From Streptomyces abyssalis (GTDB taxonomy: Bacteria > Actinomycetota > Actinomycetes > Streptomycetales > Streptomycetaceae): a stretch of DNA of 64,000 nt. Numbering within the stretch: the first letter of the stretch is position 1; each line of letters begins with the position of its first letter. Both the position numbers and the translations under genes were made by a program. The notes below the pieces were generated by a model, which ran no database searches, was not told the DNA's origin, and worked only from the letters and a program-made list of their open reading frames with translations. The stretch covers positions 798,795-862,794 of the forward strand of contig NZ_LJGT01000037.1 in assembly GCF_001751365.1 (NCBI RefSeq), given 5' to 3'. Positions 40,009 through 47,180 of this stretch are shown one piece after another.

Positions 40009-40513
40009 CACGTCCCCCACGAAACGTCCCCCGTCATCCGCCGACGGCCCGCCCGATCCGTCCCCGGGCCCCCTGCCCCGGAGCCCCGGCGCCTGGGCAG
40101 CCGGATGAGGTGTGGGACGAACGTCCGTACTCCGGGCGGGAATTGAGGCTCGTTGCCCCTGGTTTGCCCGATGTCCCGCTGCCCTACGCATCGTACCTGC
40201 GGGATCGTCCCGGCCGAAGGGTGGTGCAAGCGGTGCGGGGCGGGCCTGTGGGGCCAATCCGCTGCGAGCGGGTCCGGTCACATACGGTGAACCCCGCCGC
40301 GGTGGGATTCGCGCAGAACGGAACGCGGGCAGAACGAAGCCCCCGATCACGGGGGAACAACCGGGGGCTTCGCGTCTGCAGGCGACCTGTACAGACCGCC
40401 TGTTGGAAAAGTAATTCCTGTGAGGCTCCCGGGTCAAGCGGCCCTGTCAGGCAGCATGCGGAAGACGGTCCTGGAACCCCCAACGGGTCACCGAGCGTGA
40501 GGAGTTGGGACTG
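40009..40513. other. Intergenic region with no gene
   Basis: No coding region is convincing in these 505 bases between two minus-strand genes. It should hold the promoter of the AAA+ gene and contains the terminator of the uridine-kinase-like gene at 40335-40372. Several open frames cross it, but they have no ribosome binding sites or recognisable content. I saw no tRNA. Confidence 0.6.
40335..40372. terminator. Terminator hairpin downstream of the uridine-kinase-like gene
   Basis: CGAAGCCCCC (40335-40344) pairs perfectly with GGGGGCTTCG (40363-40372) across an 18-base loop that contains a further GGGGG. On the minus strand the hairpin ends GGGGGCTTCGTT, typical of streptomycete terminators. 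It lies 142 bases past the stop of the gene at 40514. Confidence 0.65.
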
Positions 40514-41116
40514 TCAGCGGTCTCCCGCGGGCCCCTCACGCACCTGGAATCCCAACTCTCCCTGGCGCACCAGGAAATTCGCAGATGAATACGAGGAGTC
40601 CTCCGCGAAGTGCGCTGTCTCCGCGCGCGTCCAGGCTTCCCAGAATTCCTTCAGTTCCGGGCCGTCCCGCTCCCGGCCGCGCCGCCAGGCGTCCCCGGCC
40701 GCCATGTCCATCCACAGCAGACAGGCCAGACGCGGGCGCAGCGCGCGCCGTCCCGCGCCGACGCCCTCCAGCACGACCACGGGCGCGGGAGGCAGCAGGG
40801 TCGTGGCGTCCGGGCCGTCGGGGAAGGCCGCGCGCGTCCAGTCGTACGCCGTGTAGCGGGCGCTGCGGCCCCGCGACAACGGGGTGAGCACCTGTTCGTC
40901 AAGCCGGTCCGTCCAGTCGAAGAAGGCGTCGTGGCTGGCCAGGTCGTCCAGATGGAGTACGGGAGCACCGGCGAGGGCTCGGCTGAGCAGGGCGGCGAAG
41001 GTCGTCTTGCCTGATCCGGCATGCCCGTCCACCGCGATCAGCCTGACGGGCCCGCACGACGGGGGAAGTGCCCTCAGCCCGGCGGCGAGCGCGGCGACGG
41101 AGCGGGGCCTGGACAC
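40514..41116 (-). CDS. Uridine kinase-like P-loop nucleoside kinase family protein
   Basis: About 200 residues. The Walker A loop is AVDGHAGSGKTTFAA, followed by the VLHLDDLASHDAFFDWTDRL acceptor-side block and the PVVVLEGVGAGRRALR strand. This is the layout of uridine-kinase/phosphoribulokinase-like enzymes, though the phosphate acceptor is unknown. The GTG at 41116 is preferred over the upstream ATG at 41167: it lies six bases after TACACT, the spacing of a leaderless transcript, and homology begins here. It is divergent from the C39-like peptidase gene. Confidence 0.85.
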   Translation of the reverse strand: MSRPRSVAALAAGLRALPPSCGPVRLIAVDGHAGSGKTTFAALLSRALAGAPVLHLDDLASHDAFFDWTDRLDEQVLTPLSRGRSARYTAYDWTRAAFPDGPDATTLLPPAPVVVLEGVGAGRRALRPRLACLLWMDMAAGDAWRRGRERDGPELKEFWEAWTRAETAHFAEDSSYSSANFLVRQGELGFQVREGPAGDR

Positions 41117-41122
41117 CGGATC

Positions 41123-41128
41123 AGTGTA
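41123..41128 (-). promoter_or_regulatory. Candidate leaderless -10 box of the uridine-kinase-like gene
   Basis: On the minus strand TACACT is followed by six bases and then the GTG start at 41116, with no Shine-Dalgarno sequence. Confidence 0.4.
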
Positions 41129-41176
41129 CGGAACCGCCCGAGGGCTGCCGCGGCCTCCCCGTGTCACTGGTCCACT

Positions 41177-41186
41177 CCAATATTGG
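41177..41186. promoter_or_regulatory. CCAATATTGG palindrome between divergent genes
   Basis: A perfect 10-base palindrome with an A/T core in very GC-rich surroundings, flanked by CACTC (41173-41177) and GAGTG (41188-41192) in near-symmetry. It lies upstream of both the kinase-like gene (-) and the peptidase gene (+) and could be a regulator site. Confidence 0.35.
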
Positions 41187-41286
41187 TGAGTGCGTCGGGC
41201 CGGACTGCTGGCCCGGGGGGCGCCGGAGCGGGGATAGTGGCACTCTGACGCGCACCTGCCGCATGGGAACCGAGGTTGAGGGATCT

Positions 41287-42663
41287 ATGGCCATGAACAG
41301 CAGACCCACCACGCGCCGCACCGTACTCGCCGCCGCCGTCGCCACAGCGGCCGTGGCGGCCTCCTCGCCGGCTTCCGCCGCGGAACGGGCCGGCAGGCCC
41401 GGGCGAGCGGGAGGCAGCAAGCCGAAGGTCTCGCTGCACAGCTGGAACACCCGCAGCGACTGGGCGGCAGGCAAGGCCGAGGGCACACGCGTGGCCGGGG
41501 GCGGCCGTCCCGCCGTCGTCTTCGAGACCCCTATGGGCACGGCGAAGTACAAGGACCCGCACACGGGGGAGAGCGCCACGTGGGAGTACGCCACGTGGAC
41601 GTCGCCGCTGCGGCCGGCGGGCCTCGCGGCGGGCGAAGTCATCACCTCGTGGAACGCCCACACCCCGAAGGGCACCTGGCTGCGCGTCGAACTCCACGGC
41701 GTCTACTCCGACGGCACGAAGACGCCCTGGTACACGATGGGCGTGTGGACCTCCGGCGACGGCAAGGACGTGCCGCGGCGCACTTCCGTCGACGACCAGA
41801 GCGACGGCAAGTCCAGTGTGTGGACCGACACCTTCGCCATCGACGAGCTGGACAGCGGGCTGCGGCTGGCGGCGTACCAGGTGCGGCTGACGCTCTACCG
41901 CGCGCTGGCCAGCGGGGCCGAGCCGGCCGTGTGGCGGCTGAGCGCCATGAGTTCGGACGTGCCCGACCGCTTCACGGTCCCGGCCTCCAAGCCCGGACCT
42001 GGCCGCGGGATCGAGCTGGAGGTGCCGCGCTACTCGCAGGAAGTGCACAAGGGCCGGTACCCGGAGTACGACGGCGGCGGAGAGGCCTGGTGCAGCCCCA
42101 CCTCCTCGCAGATGATCCTCGAGTACTGGGGCCGCAAGCCGTCGGAGAAGGACCTGGAGTGGGTCGACCCCGACTTCAGCGACCCGCAGGTCTGCCACGC
42201 GGCCCGCTACACCTTCGACTACCAGTACGAGGGCTGCGGCAACTGGCCCTTCAACGCGGCCTATGCGGCCACCTACCGTGACATGGAGTCGGTGGTCACC
42301 CGGCTCGGCAGCCTCACGGACGTGGAGCGTCTGGTGGCGGCGGGCATCCCCGTCATCACCTCGCAGTCCTTCATCGAGTCCGAACTGGACGGCGCGGGCT
42401 ACGGCACCGCGGGCCATCTGATGACCGTCATCGGCTTCACGCGGGACGGGGACATCATCGCCAACGACCCGGCCTCGGAGGACAACGAGGCCGTACGACG
42501 TGTCTACAAGCGCCGCCAGTGGGAGAACATCTGGCTGCGCACCAAGCGCAAGGACGCGGACGGCAAGGTCAAGTCCGGTACGGGCGGCGTGTGTTACCTG
42601 TACTTCCCGACCCGCCTGAGCGGCGGCCAGCGCAAGGTGCTCCGGGAGCTCGGGGTGCGCTGA
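41287..42663 (+). CDS. Secreted C39 family peptidase-like protein
   Basis: About 458 residues. The N-terminus ([20 protein letters not shown], then an ASA-type cleavage site) is a signal peptide with twin arginines, so Tat export is likely. After a beta-rich domain (residues about 50-240) comes a papain-like C39_2 domain: GEAWCSPTSSQMILEYWG carries the catalytic Cys, and GTAGHLMTVIGFTRDGDIIANDPAS carries the His and Asp. Substrate unknown; such proteins act in the cell wall or outside. ATG 41287 has GAGGGA four bases upstream. A strong terminator follows. Confidence 0.85.
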   Translation: MAMNSRPTTRRTVLAAAVATAAVAASSPASAAERAGRPGRAGGSKPKVSLHSWNTRSDWAAGKAEGTRVAGGGRPAVVFETPMGTAKYKDPHTGESATWEYATWTSPLRPAGLAAGEVITSWNAHTPKGTWLRVELHGVYSDGTKTPWYTMGVWTSGDGKDVPRRTSVDDQSDGKSSVWTDTFAIDELDSGLRLAAYQVRLTLYRALASGAEPAVWRLSAMSSDVPDRFTVPASKPGPGRGIELEVPRYSQEVHKGRYPEYDGGGEAWCSPTSSQMILEYWGRKPSEKDLEWVDPDFSDPQVCHAARYTFDYQYEGCGNWPFNAAYAATYRDMESVVTRLGSLTDVERLVAAGIPVITSQSFIESELDGAGYGTAGHLMTVIGFTRDGDIIANDPASEDNEAVRRVYKRRQWENIWLRTKRKDADGKVKSGTGGVCYLYFPTRLSGGQRKVLRELGVR

Positions 42664-42993
42664 CGGGCCGGCCGGGCCCGTCCGAACAGCGCTGACCGTG
42701 TGCCCCGTCCGGCGGGAGACCGCGGACGGGGCACACCCGTGCCAGGGGGCGGGAAGGTGCGACGTCGGAAGCCGGGGGTTTCCGGAAGGGCAGCCGGGGT
42801 GTCGTCCCGGCCGTGAATCCGGATCGGAAGGCGAAATCATCCCTGTGCGGGTGAATCACCCTTTCGCCCTTGCAGCGCGGGGAGAGTTCCATTCATCCGC
42901 GAAATACTTGCGGGGCGTCCGTGGCTGCGGGAGTATGCACCGCCGAGAGGGTGGGGGAGCGGCTTTCCACTCGCATACCGGGGAGAGAACCTG
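42664..42993. other. Intergenic region at the left edge of the biosynthetic cluster
   Basis: These 330 bases hold the terminator at 42698-42736 and then a stretch with an A/T-richer patch (42850-42940) before the MbtH gene. A promoter for MbtH is expected here; TTGCGG (42908-42913), 17 bases, GAGTAT (42931-42936) is a weak candidate. No coding region is seen. I take this as the left border of the cluster. Confidence 0.5.
42698..42736 (+). terminator. Strong terminator after the C39-like peptidase gene
   Basis: GTGTGCCCCGTCC (42698-42710) pairs over 13 bases with GGACGGGGCACAC (42724-42736) around a 13-base loop. It lies 34 bases past the stop codon and separates the peptidase gene from the biosynthetic cluster. 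Confidence 0.8.
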
Positions 42994-43200
42994 ATGAGCA
43001 ATCCGTTCGACGACGAGAACGGCTCGTTCTATGTACTCGTCAACGATGACAAGCAGAATTCGCTGTGGCCCGCGTTCGCGGAGATCCCCGAGGGCTGGAC
43101 GATCGCCTTCGGCGAGGACACCCGTCAGGCGTGCCTCGATCACATCGAGGAGAACTGGACCGACATGCGACCCGCCCACCTGGTGAAGGAGATGGGCTGA
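42994..43200 (+). CDS. MbtH family NRPS accessory protein
   Basis: A 68-residue MbtH-like protein: NPFDDENGSFYVLVNDDKQN, then SLWPAFAEIPEGWTIAFGED and a final CLDHIEENWTDMRP. The three conserved tryptophans are W25, W35 and W55. MbtH proteins bind adenylation domains and are often needed for their folding and activity. It should serve one or more of the adenylation domains encoded at 47181, 55974 and beyond the window. GGGGAGAG precedes the ATG. Confidence 0.97.
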   Translation: MSNPFDDENGSFYVLVNDDKQNSLWPAFAEIPEGWTIAFGEDTRQACLDHIEENWTDMRPAHLVKEMG

Positions 43201-43619
43201 CGGCGTTCGCCGCGGGCTTCTCGCGGCCCAGCGCGCCCGGGTGGGGCCCGGTTTGCGGCGGCAGTGCGGCTGCCGCGGCGGGCCTGAGCCTTCGCCGGAG
43301 ACCGGCGCCAGTGGTCTGCACCGGTGAAAGGACCGGCGGCCTGTGACCCCGCCTGCGGATACGTGCCGCCCGTTTTCCGGAATGCATGGTTCCGGCCTGC
43401 GCGAACGACTTAATCCGGGCAGAGCGTTCATTCTCGGCGAACTCCCAGGAAAAATCGCCCAGAACGATCCTCCGCGGCGTGCGGAGTCCTCTCCAATACA
43501 GGAAAGCGCGGCCGAACGGGCGCCTTTTCGCGGTGAATATCCATTCTGATTTCCGCTCTTCTCCCGGCCGCGCCGTCCCTGTAGCATCCCGCCCGACCAG
43601 AAGAATTCGGGGAGGATGC
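43201..43619. other. Intergenic region between the MbtH gene and the KAS III operon
   Basis: No gene is convincing in these 419 bases. The first half is GC-rich with short hairpins (for example CCGCG...CGCGG near 43209-43225); the second half (43380-43620) is clearly A/T-richer than the surroundings. TAGCAT (43582-43587) is a possible -10 box, giving a 26-base leader to the GTG at 43620, with only a weak -35. This is a likely promoter region for the main biosynthetic operon. Confidence 0.45.
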
Positions 43620-44666
43620 GTGACGCCTCAAGTCGCGGGAGAACGCGCGTTTCCGGTGGCATTGCGGAGCGCCGCCTGGCATGTGCCCGAGGCGGCGGTC
43701 GCGGTGCCGGAGCTGCCCGAACTGGCGTCGCTGAGCGCGGGCGAGCGGGGCACATGTCTCGCCCTGGGCATCGAGACGGTACGGGCGGACGACGGCCTGG
43801 GTGCGACCGCGCTCGGCGAACTCGCCGCCCGCGAGGCGCTCGACCGGGCCGGGGTCGCCGCCCGCGACCTGGGCGCCCTGATCGTCGTGGAGCCGCGTGC
43901 TCCTGAGACGCTGCTCAGCTCCGAGGCGACCAGGCTGCAGCATCTGCTGGGCGCGGAGAGGGCGGTCACCTTCACGGTGGGCGGCCTGGGCTGTGTGTCC
44001 ATCACGCCGGCGCTGCTGGCGGCACGTGGACTCATGTGCGCCGACCGGGACTTGGGCGACGTGCTCGTCGTGCACGGCAGCAAGCCGGCCACCACGGGCC
44101 GCTACCGCCACCCCGTGACGGTGAACGGCGACGGCGGCCAGGCGCTGCTGCTCTCCAGCACCGTCCCCGGGCCCGCTCCGGTGCGGCTCCTGGACATCGT
44201 CCAGGAGACCAACGGTGAACACTGGGACCTCTTCCACGTGGAATACCGGGACCGGCCTGCCGGCGAGTGGCGGGAGGTGTGCCGTGACTCCTCCACGTAC
44301 TCCTTCCGGCTCGCGATGGAGAGCCGCGGCAGGCTGTCGGGTCTGCTGAGCGGGCTGCTGGAGCGCAACGGGCTGAAACCCGGCGACGTCCGCGGCCACC
44401 TCAGCCAGAACCTCTCGGCGGCCGGCTTCACCTTCACCGAGGAGTCCCTGGGGATCGGCATCATGCCGGTCTGCCGGGAGAACCTGCGGCGCTACGGGCA
44501 TCTGGGCCCCAACGACGTCTTCCTCAACCTCTACACGGCGATGGAGCGCGGGGACCTCGCCGAGGGAGACCACGCCGTGCTCATCAACGTGAGCCCGGTG
44601 GCGGCCTGGAGCGTGCTGCTGGTCGAGATCGGACCTCAGCAGGAGACGGGAGCGCACGCACAGTGA
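43620..44666 (+). CDS. 3-oxoacyl-ACP synthase III (KAS III/FabH)-like enzyme
   Basis: A 348-residue thiolase-fold enzyme. The catalytic residues appear conserved: C125 in GGLGCVSITPAL, H260 in GHLSQNLSAAGF and N303 in FLNLYTAMERG. The usual GN-T/Y-SAAS context around Asn is altered, so the chemistry may not be standard chain initiation. FabH-like enzymes next to FkbH and ACP genes take part in tetronate and related offloading, or acyl transfer. The GTG at 43620 follows GGGGAGGA; upstream frame extension is unlikely. The last four bases overlap the ACP start, so it is coupled with the ACP gene. Confidence 0.88.
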   Translation: MTPQVAGERAFPVALRSAAWHVPEAAVAVPELPELASLSAGERGTCLALGIETVRADDGLGATALGELAAREALDRAGVAARDLGALIVVEPRAPETLLSSEATRLQHLLGAERAVTFTVGGLGCVSITPALLAARGLMCADRDLGDVLVVHGSKPATTGRYRHPVTVNGDGGQALLLSSTVPGPAPVRLLDIVQETNGEHWDLFHVEYRDRPAGEWREVCRDSSTYSFRLAMESRGRLSGLLSGLLERNGLKPGDVRGHLSQNLSAAGFTFTEESLGIGIMPVCRENLRRYGHLGPNDVFLNLYTAMERGDLAEGDHAVLINVSPVAAWSVLLVEIGPQQETGAHAQ

Positions 44667-44920
44667 ACGACATCACGCGGGAGATCACGGAATTCCTCTC
44701 GGCGGCGCTGCGCAGCGAGGTCGGCCCGGACGACGACTACTTCGCGCTCGGCCTCGCGGACTCGCTCTTCGCACTGGAACTCGTGACCTTCGTCGAGAGC
44801 CGCTTCTCCCTGACCGTGGAGGTCGAGGACCTCGACCTGGAGAGCTTCCGCACGGCGAACCGCATCACCCGGTTCGTGCAGCGCAAGACCGGGTCGCCCG
44901 AGTTCACCGAGAACCGGTGA
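44663..44920 (+). CDS. Free-standing acyl carrier protein
   Basis: An 85-residue ACP. The phosphopantetheine serine is S34 in GLADSLFALELV. The short helix 1 (ITREITEFLSAALR) and acidic helix 2 (FVESRFSLTVEVEDLDL) are typical of the discrete ACPs of FkbJ type that receive glycerate-derived units. It is the expected partner of the FkbH-like protein at 46095 and of the two dehydrogenases. It overlaps its neighbours on both sides by GTGA, so the three proteins should be made in step. Confidence 0.93.
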   Translation: MNDITREITEFLSAALRSEVGPDDDYFALGLADSLFALELVTFVESRFSLTVEVEDLDLESFRTANRITRFVQRKTGSPEFTENR

Positions 44921-46098
44921 ACCGGGCACCGGGAACGGGGAGTCCGGCGGTCGCCGAGGCCGCCCGGTTCGCCTCGGAGGTACGGGGCCGCGCCGCCGCC
45001 TGGGACCGCGAGGGCGGCCTGCCCGCCGGCGTGCTCAAGGAGGCCGCCGCCGCGGGCCTGCTCGGGGCAGGCATCCCGGAGCGCTTCGGCGGGCAGGGCG
45101 TCACGCCCGCCGAACTGGGCGAGATCTGCGCGCACTTGGGCGGCGTGTGCAGCGCGCTGCGCGGACTCGTGACGGTGCAGGGGATGGTCGCGGCGGCACT
45201 GCACCGCTGGGGCACCGGGGAACAGCGTGCCCGGTGGCTGCCGGCGCTGGCGGGCGGTGAGCTGACCGCCGGCTTCGCCGCCACCGAGGAGGCCGCGGGC
45301 AGCGCCCTTTCGGCCGTCCGCACCCGGATCGAGGACGCGGGCGACGGTGAGCATGTGACGGTCACCGGCCACAAGAAGTGGATCACCTTCGGGCAGGTCG
45401 CCCAGGTGCTCCTGGTGCTGGGACAGGACAAGGGCAAACCGGCAGCGGTGGTCGTCGAGGCGGACCGCGAAGGTGTCAGCCGGGAGCCCGTGGGCGGCCA
45501 GCTGGGCATGCGGGCAGCGCAGATCGCCCACATCGGGCTCGACGCGGTGCGCGTACCGCGGACCAATCTCGTCGCCCCCTCCGGGCTGGGACTCTCCCAC
45601 GTCGCGGGCACCGCGCTCGACCACGGACGGTTCACCGTGGCATGGGGCTGCGTCGGCATGGCCGAGGCCTGCGTCGAGGACGCCACCGCGCACGCGGCCG
45701 CCCGCACGCAGGGAGGCGAGGCACTCGCCGGTCACCAGTCCGTACGGGCACTGCTTGCGAAGGCCGCGGTCGAGACCGCGGGGGCGCGTGAACTCGCCCG
45801 CCGCGCCGCCGAGTTCCGGTCCGGCGGCGCGCCGGGGTCGGTGACGGAGACCATCGTCGCCAAGTACGCCGCCGCCGCGGCCGCCGCCTCCGCGAGCAGC
45901 ACCGCCGTACAGGTTCTCGGCTCGGCCGGCTGCGAGCCGGACAGCCGTGCCGGGCGGCACTTCCGGGACGCGAAGGTCATGGAGATCATCGAAGGAGCGC
46001 AGCAGGTGGCCGAACTCCACATCGCGGAGCAGCTGATGCGCCGCCACGCGGGCAGGGGCCCGGCCCCCGCCTCCCCGGCCGCGGAGGTGCGGGCATGA
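44917..46098 (+). CDS. Acyl-CoA dehydrogenase family protein (FkbI-like)
   Basis: A 393-residue acyl-CoA dehydrogenase fold. Blocks include AGIPERFGGQGVTPAELGEI, TAGFAATEEAAGSALSAVRT, TGHKKWITFGQVAQVLLVLG and the C-terminal FAD/tetramer helices ending EIIEGAQQVAELHIAEQLM. In methoxymalonyl- and hydroxymalonyl-ACP pathways such an enzyme, encoded next to the free ACP, oxidises the glyceryl-ACP unit (FkbI role). GTG 44917 overlaps the ACP stop by four bases, and its own stop overlaps the FkbH-like ATG by four bases. FAD reoxidation could use the EtfBA pair encoded at 11.1-12.9 kb (inference). Confidence 0.9.
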   Translation: MNRAPGTGSPAVAEAARFASEVRGRAAAWDREGGLPAGVLKEAAAAGLLGAGIPERFGGQGVTPAELGEICAHLGGVCSALRGLVTVQGMVAAALHRWGTGEQRARWLPALAGGELTAGFAATEEAAGSALSAVRTRIEDAGDGEHVTVTGHKKWITFGQVAQVLLVLGQDKGKPAAVVVEADREGVSREPVGGQLGMRAAQIAHIGLDAVRVPRTNLVAPSGLGLSHVAGTALDHGRFTVAWGCVGMAEACVEDATAHAAARTQGGEALAGHQSVRALLAKAAVETAGARELARRAAEFRSGGAPGSVTETIVAKYAAAAAAASASSTAVQVLGSAGCEPDSRAGRHFRDAKVMEIIEGAQQVAELHIAEQLMRRHAGRGPAPASPAAEVRA

Positions 46099-47168
46099 CG
46101 GCCGCCGCGGACGCCGCACCGGTCGCCCCCGTCGTCAAGTGCCTCGTGTGGGACCTCGACGACACGCTGTGGGACGGGGTCGTGCTCGAAGGCGACGAGC
46201 CGGAGCCCTTCCCCTCCGCGCTCAAGACGCTGCGTGCGCTGGACGAGCGGGGAATCGTGCACGCCGCCGCCAGCCGCGGCGAGTACGCCGTCACCTCGCG
46301 GCATCTCGGCCGGCACGGTCTGGAGGAGTGGTTCTGCGACGTGCAGGTCGGCTGGGGCACCAAGTCCGACGCGGTCCGCCGCATCGCGGAAGGACTCAAC
46401 ATAGGCCTCGACACAGTGGCGTTCGTCGACAACGACCCGGTGGAGCGCGCGGAGGTGGCCTCCGCGCTGCCCACGGTCCGCTGCTACCCGGCGGACCAGG
46501 CCGGTGCGCTGCCCGACCTGGCCGAATTCCAGCCGGAGTTCGTCACCGAGGAAGCCGGCAGGCGCAGGCAGCTCTACCGCACCGAACGGCGACGCCAGGT
46601 GGCCGAGGAGGAGTTCGGAGCCGACCGGCAGGGCTTCCTCGCCTCCCTCGGCCTGGAGATGACCGTACGGGACGCCACCGAGGACGACCTGTCACGCGCC
46701 AGTGAACTGACCGTACGGACACACCAGCTCAACACCTCGGGCCTGACGTACGACGCGGACGAGCTGAGGCAGCTGGCGGCGTCGGACGCCCACCGGGTGC
46801 AGGTCGCCGCGCTCCGCGACAGGTTCGGCGACTACGGGATCATCGGTCTGGCCGTGACCGAACTCACCGCGGGCGACGCGGTGCTCCGCCTGATGCTGAT
46901 GTCGTGCCGGGTCGCCTCCAGAGGGGTGGGCACCGTGCTCCTCGACCATCTGGTCCGCGATGCGGCCGCCGGCGGACGTCGGCCCGTCGCGCACTTCGTG
47001 CCCACGGAGACCAATCGCAACATGCTCGTCACGCTGCGGTTCGCGGGCTTCGCGCCCGTCACGGACGAGCAGGAAGCCGGCGGGCCGATGGTCCTCGCCG
47101 TCGATCCCGGGAGCCTGGCGACCGCGCCGCGGCAGACCCATGTACGAGTCGTCAGCGGAACGGACTGA
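46095..47168 (+). CDS. FkbH-like HAD-family protein (glyceryl-ACP forming)
   Basis: A 357-residue protein. The HAD domain starts at VKCLVWDLDDTLWDG with D20 and D22, and contains VAFVDNDPVERAEV; the C-terminal part is GNAT-like with MSCRVASRGVGTVLLDHLV, whose Cys lies in the conserved MSCR position. FkbH-type proteins take 1,3-bisphosphoglycerate, dephosphorylate it and load the glyceryl group on an ACP. The ACP and acyl-CoA dehydrogenase immediately upstream complete that module. It overlaps the dehydrogenase stop by ATGA. Confidence 0.93.
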   Translation: MTAAADAAPVAPVVKCLVWDLDDTLWDGVVLEGDEPEPFPSALKTLRALDERGIVHAAASRGEYAVTSRHLGRHGLEEWFCDVQVGWGTKSDAVRRIAEGLNIGLDTVAFVDNDPVERAEVASALPTVRCYPADQAGALPDLAEFQPEFVTEEAGRRRQLYRTERRRQVAEEEFGADRQGFLASLGLEMTVRDATEDDLSRASELTVRTHQLNTSGLTYDADELRQLAASDAHRVQVAALRDRFGDYGIIGLAVTELTAGDAVLRLMLMSCRVASRGVGTVLLDHLVRDAAAGGRRPVAHFVPTETNRNMLVTLRFAGFAPVTDEQEAGGPMVLAVDPGSLATAPRQTHVRVVSGTD

Positions 47169-47180
47169 GGTGGGACCACA

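Noticed and set aside
40009..40513. tRNA or small RNA gene in the long gap
   Set aside because: No T-loop GTTCGA-type motif or cloverleaf could be traced; the only clear structure is the 40335-40372 hairpin, explained as a terminator.
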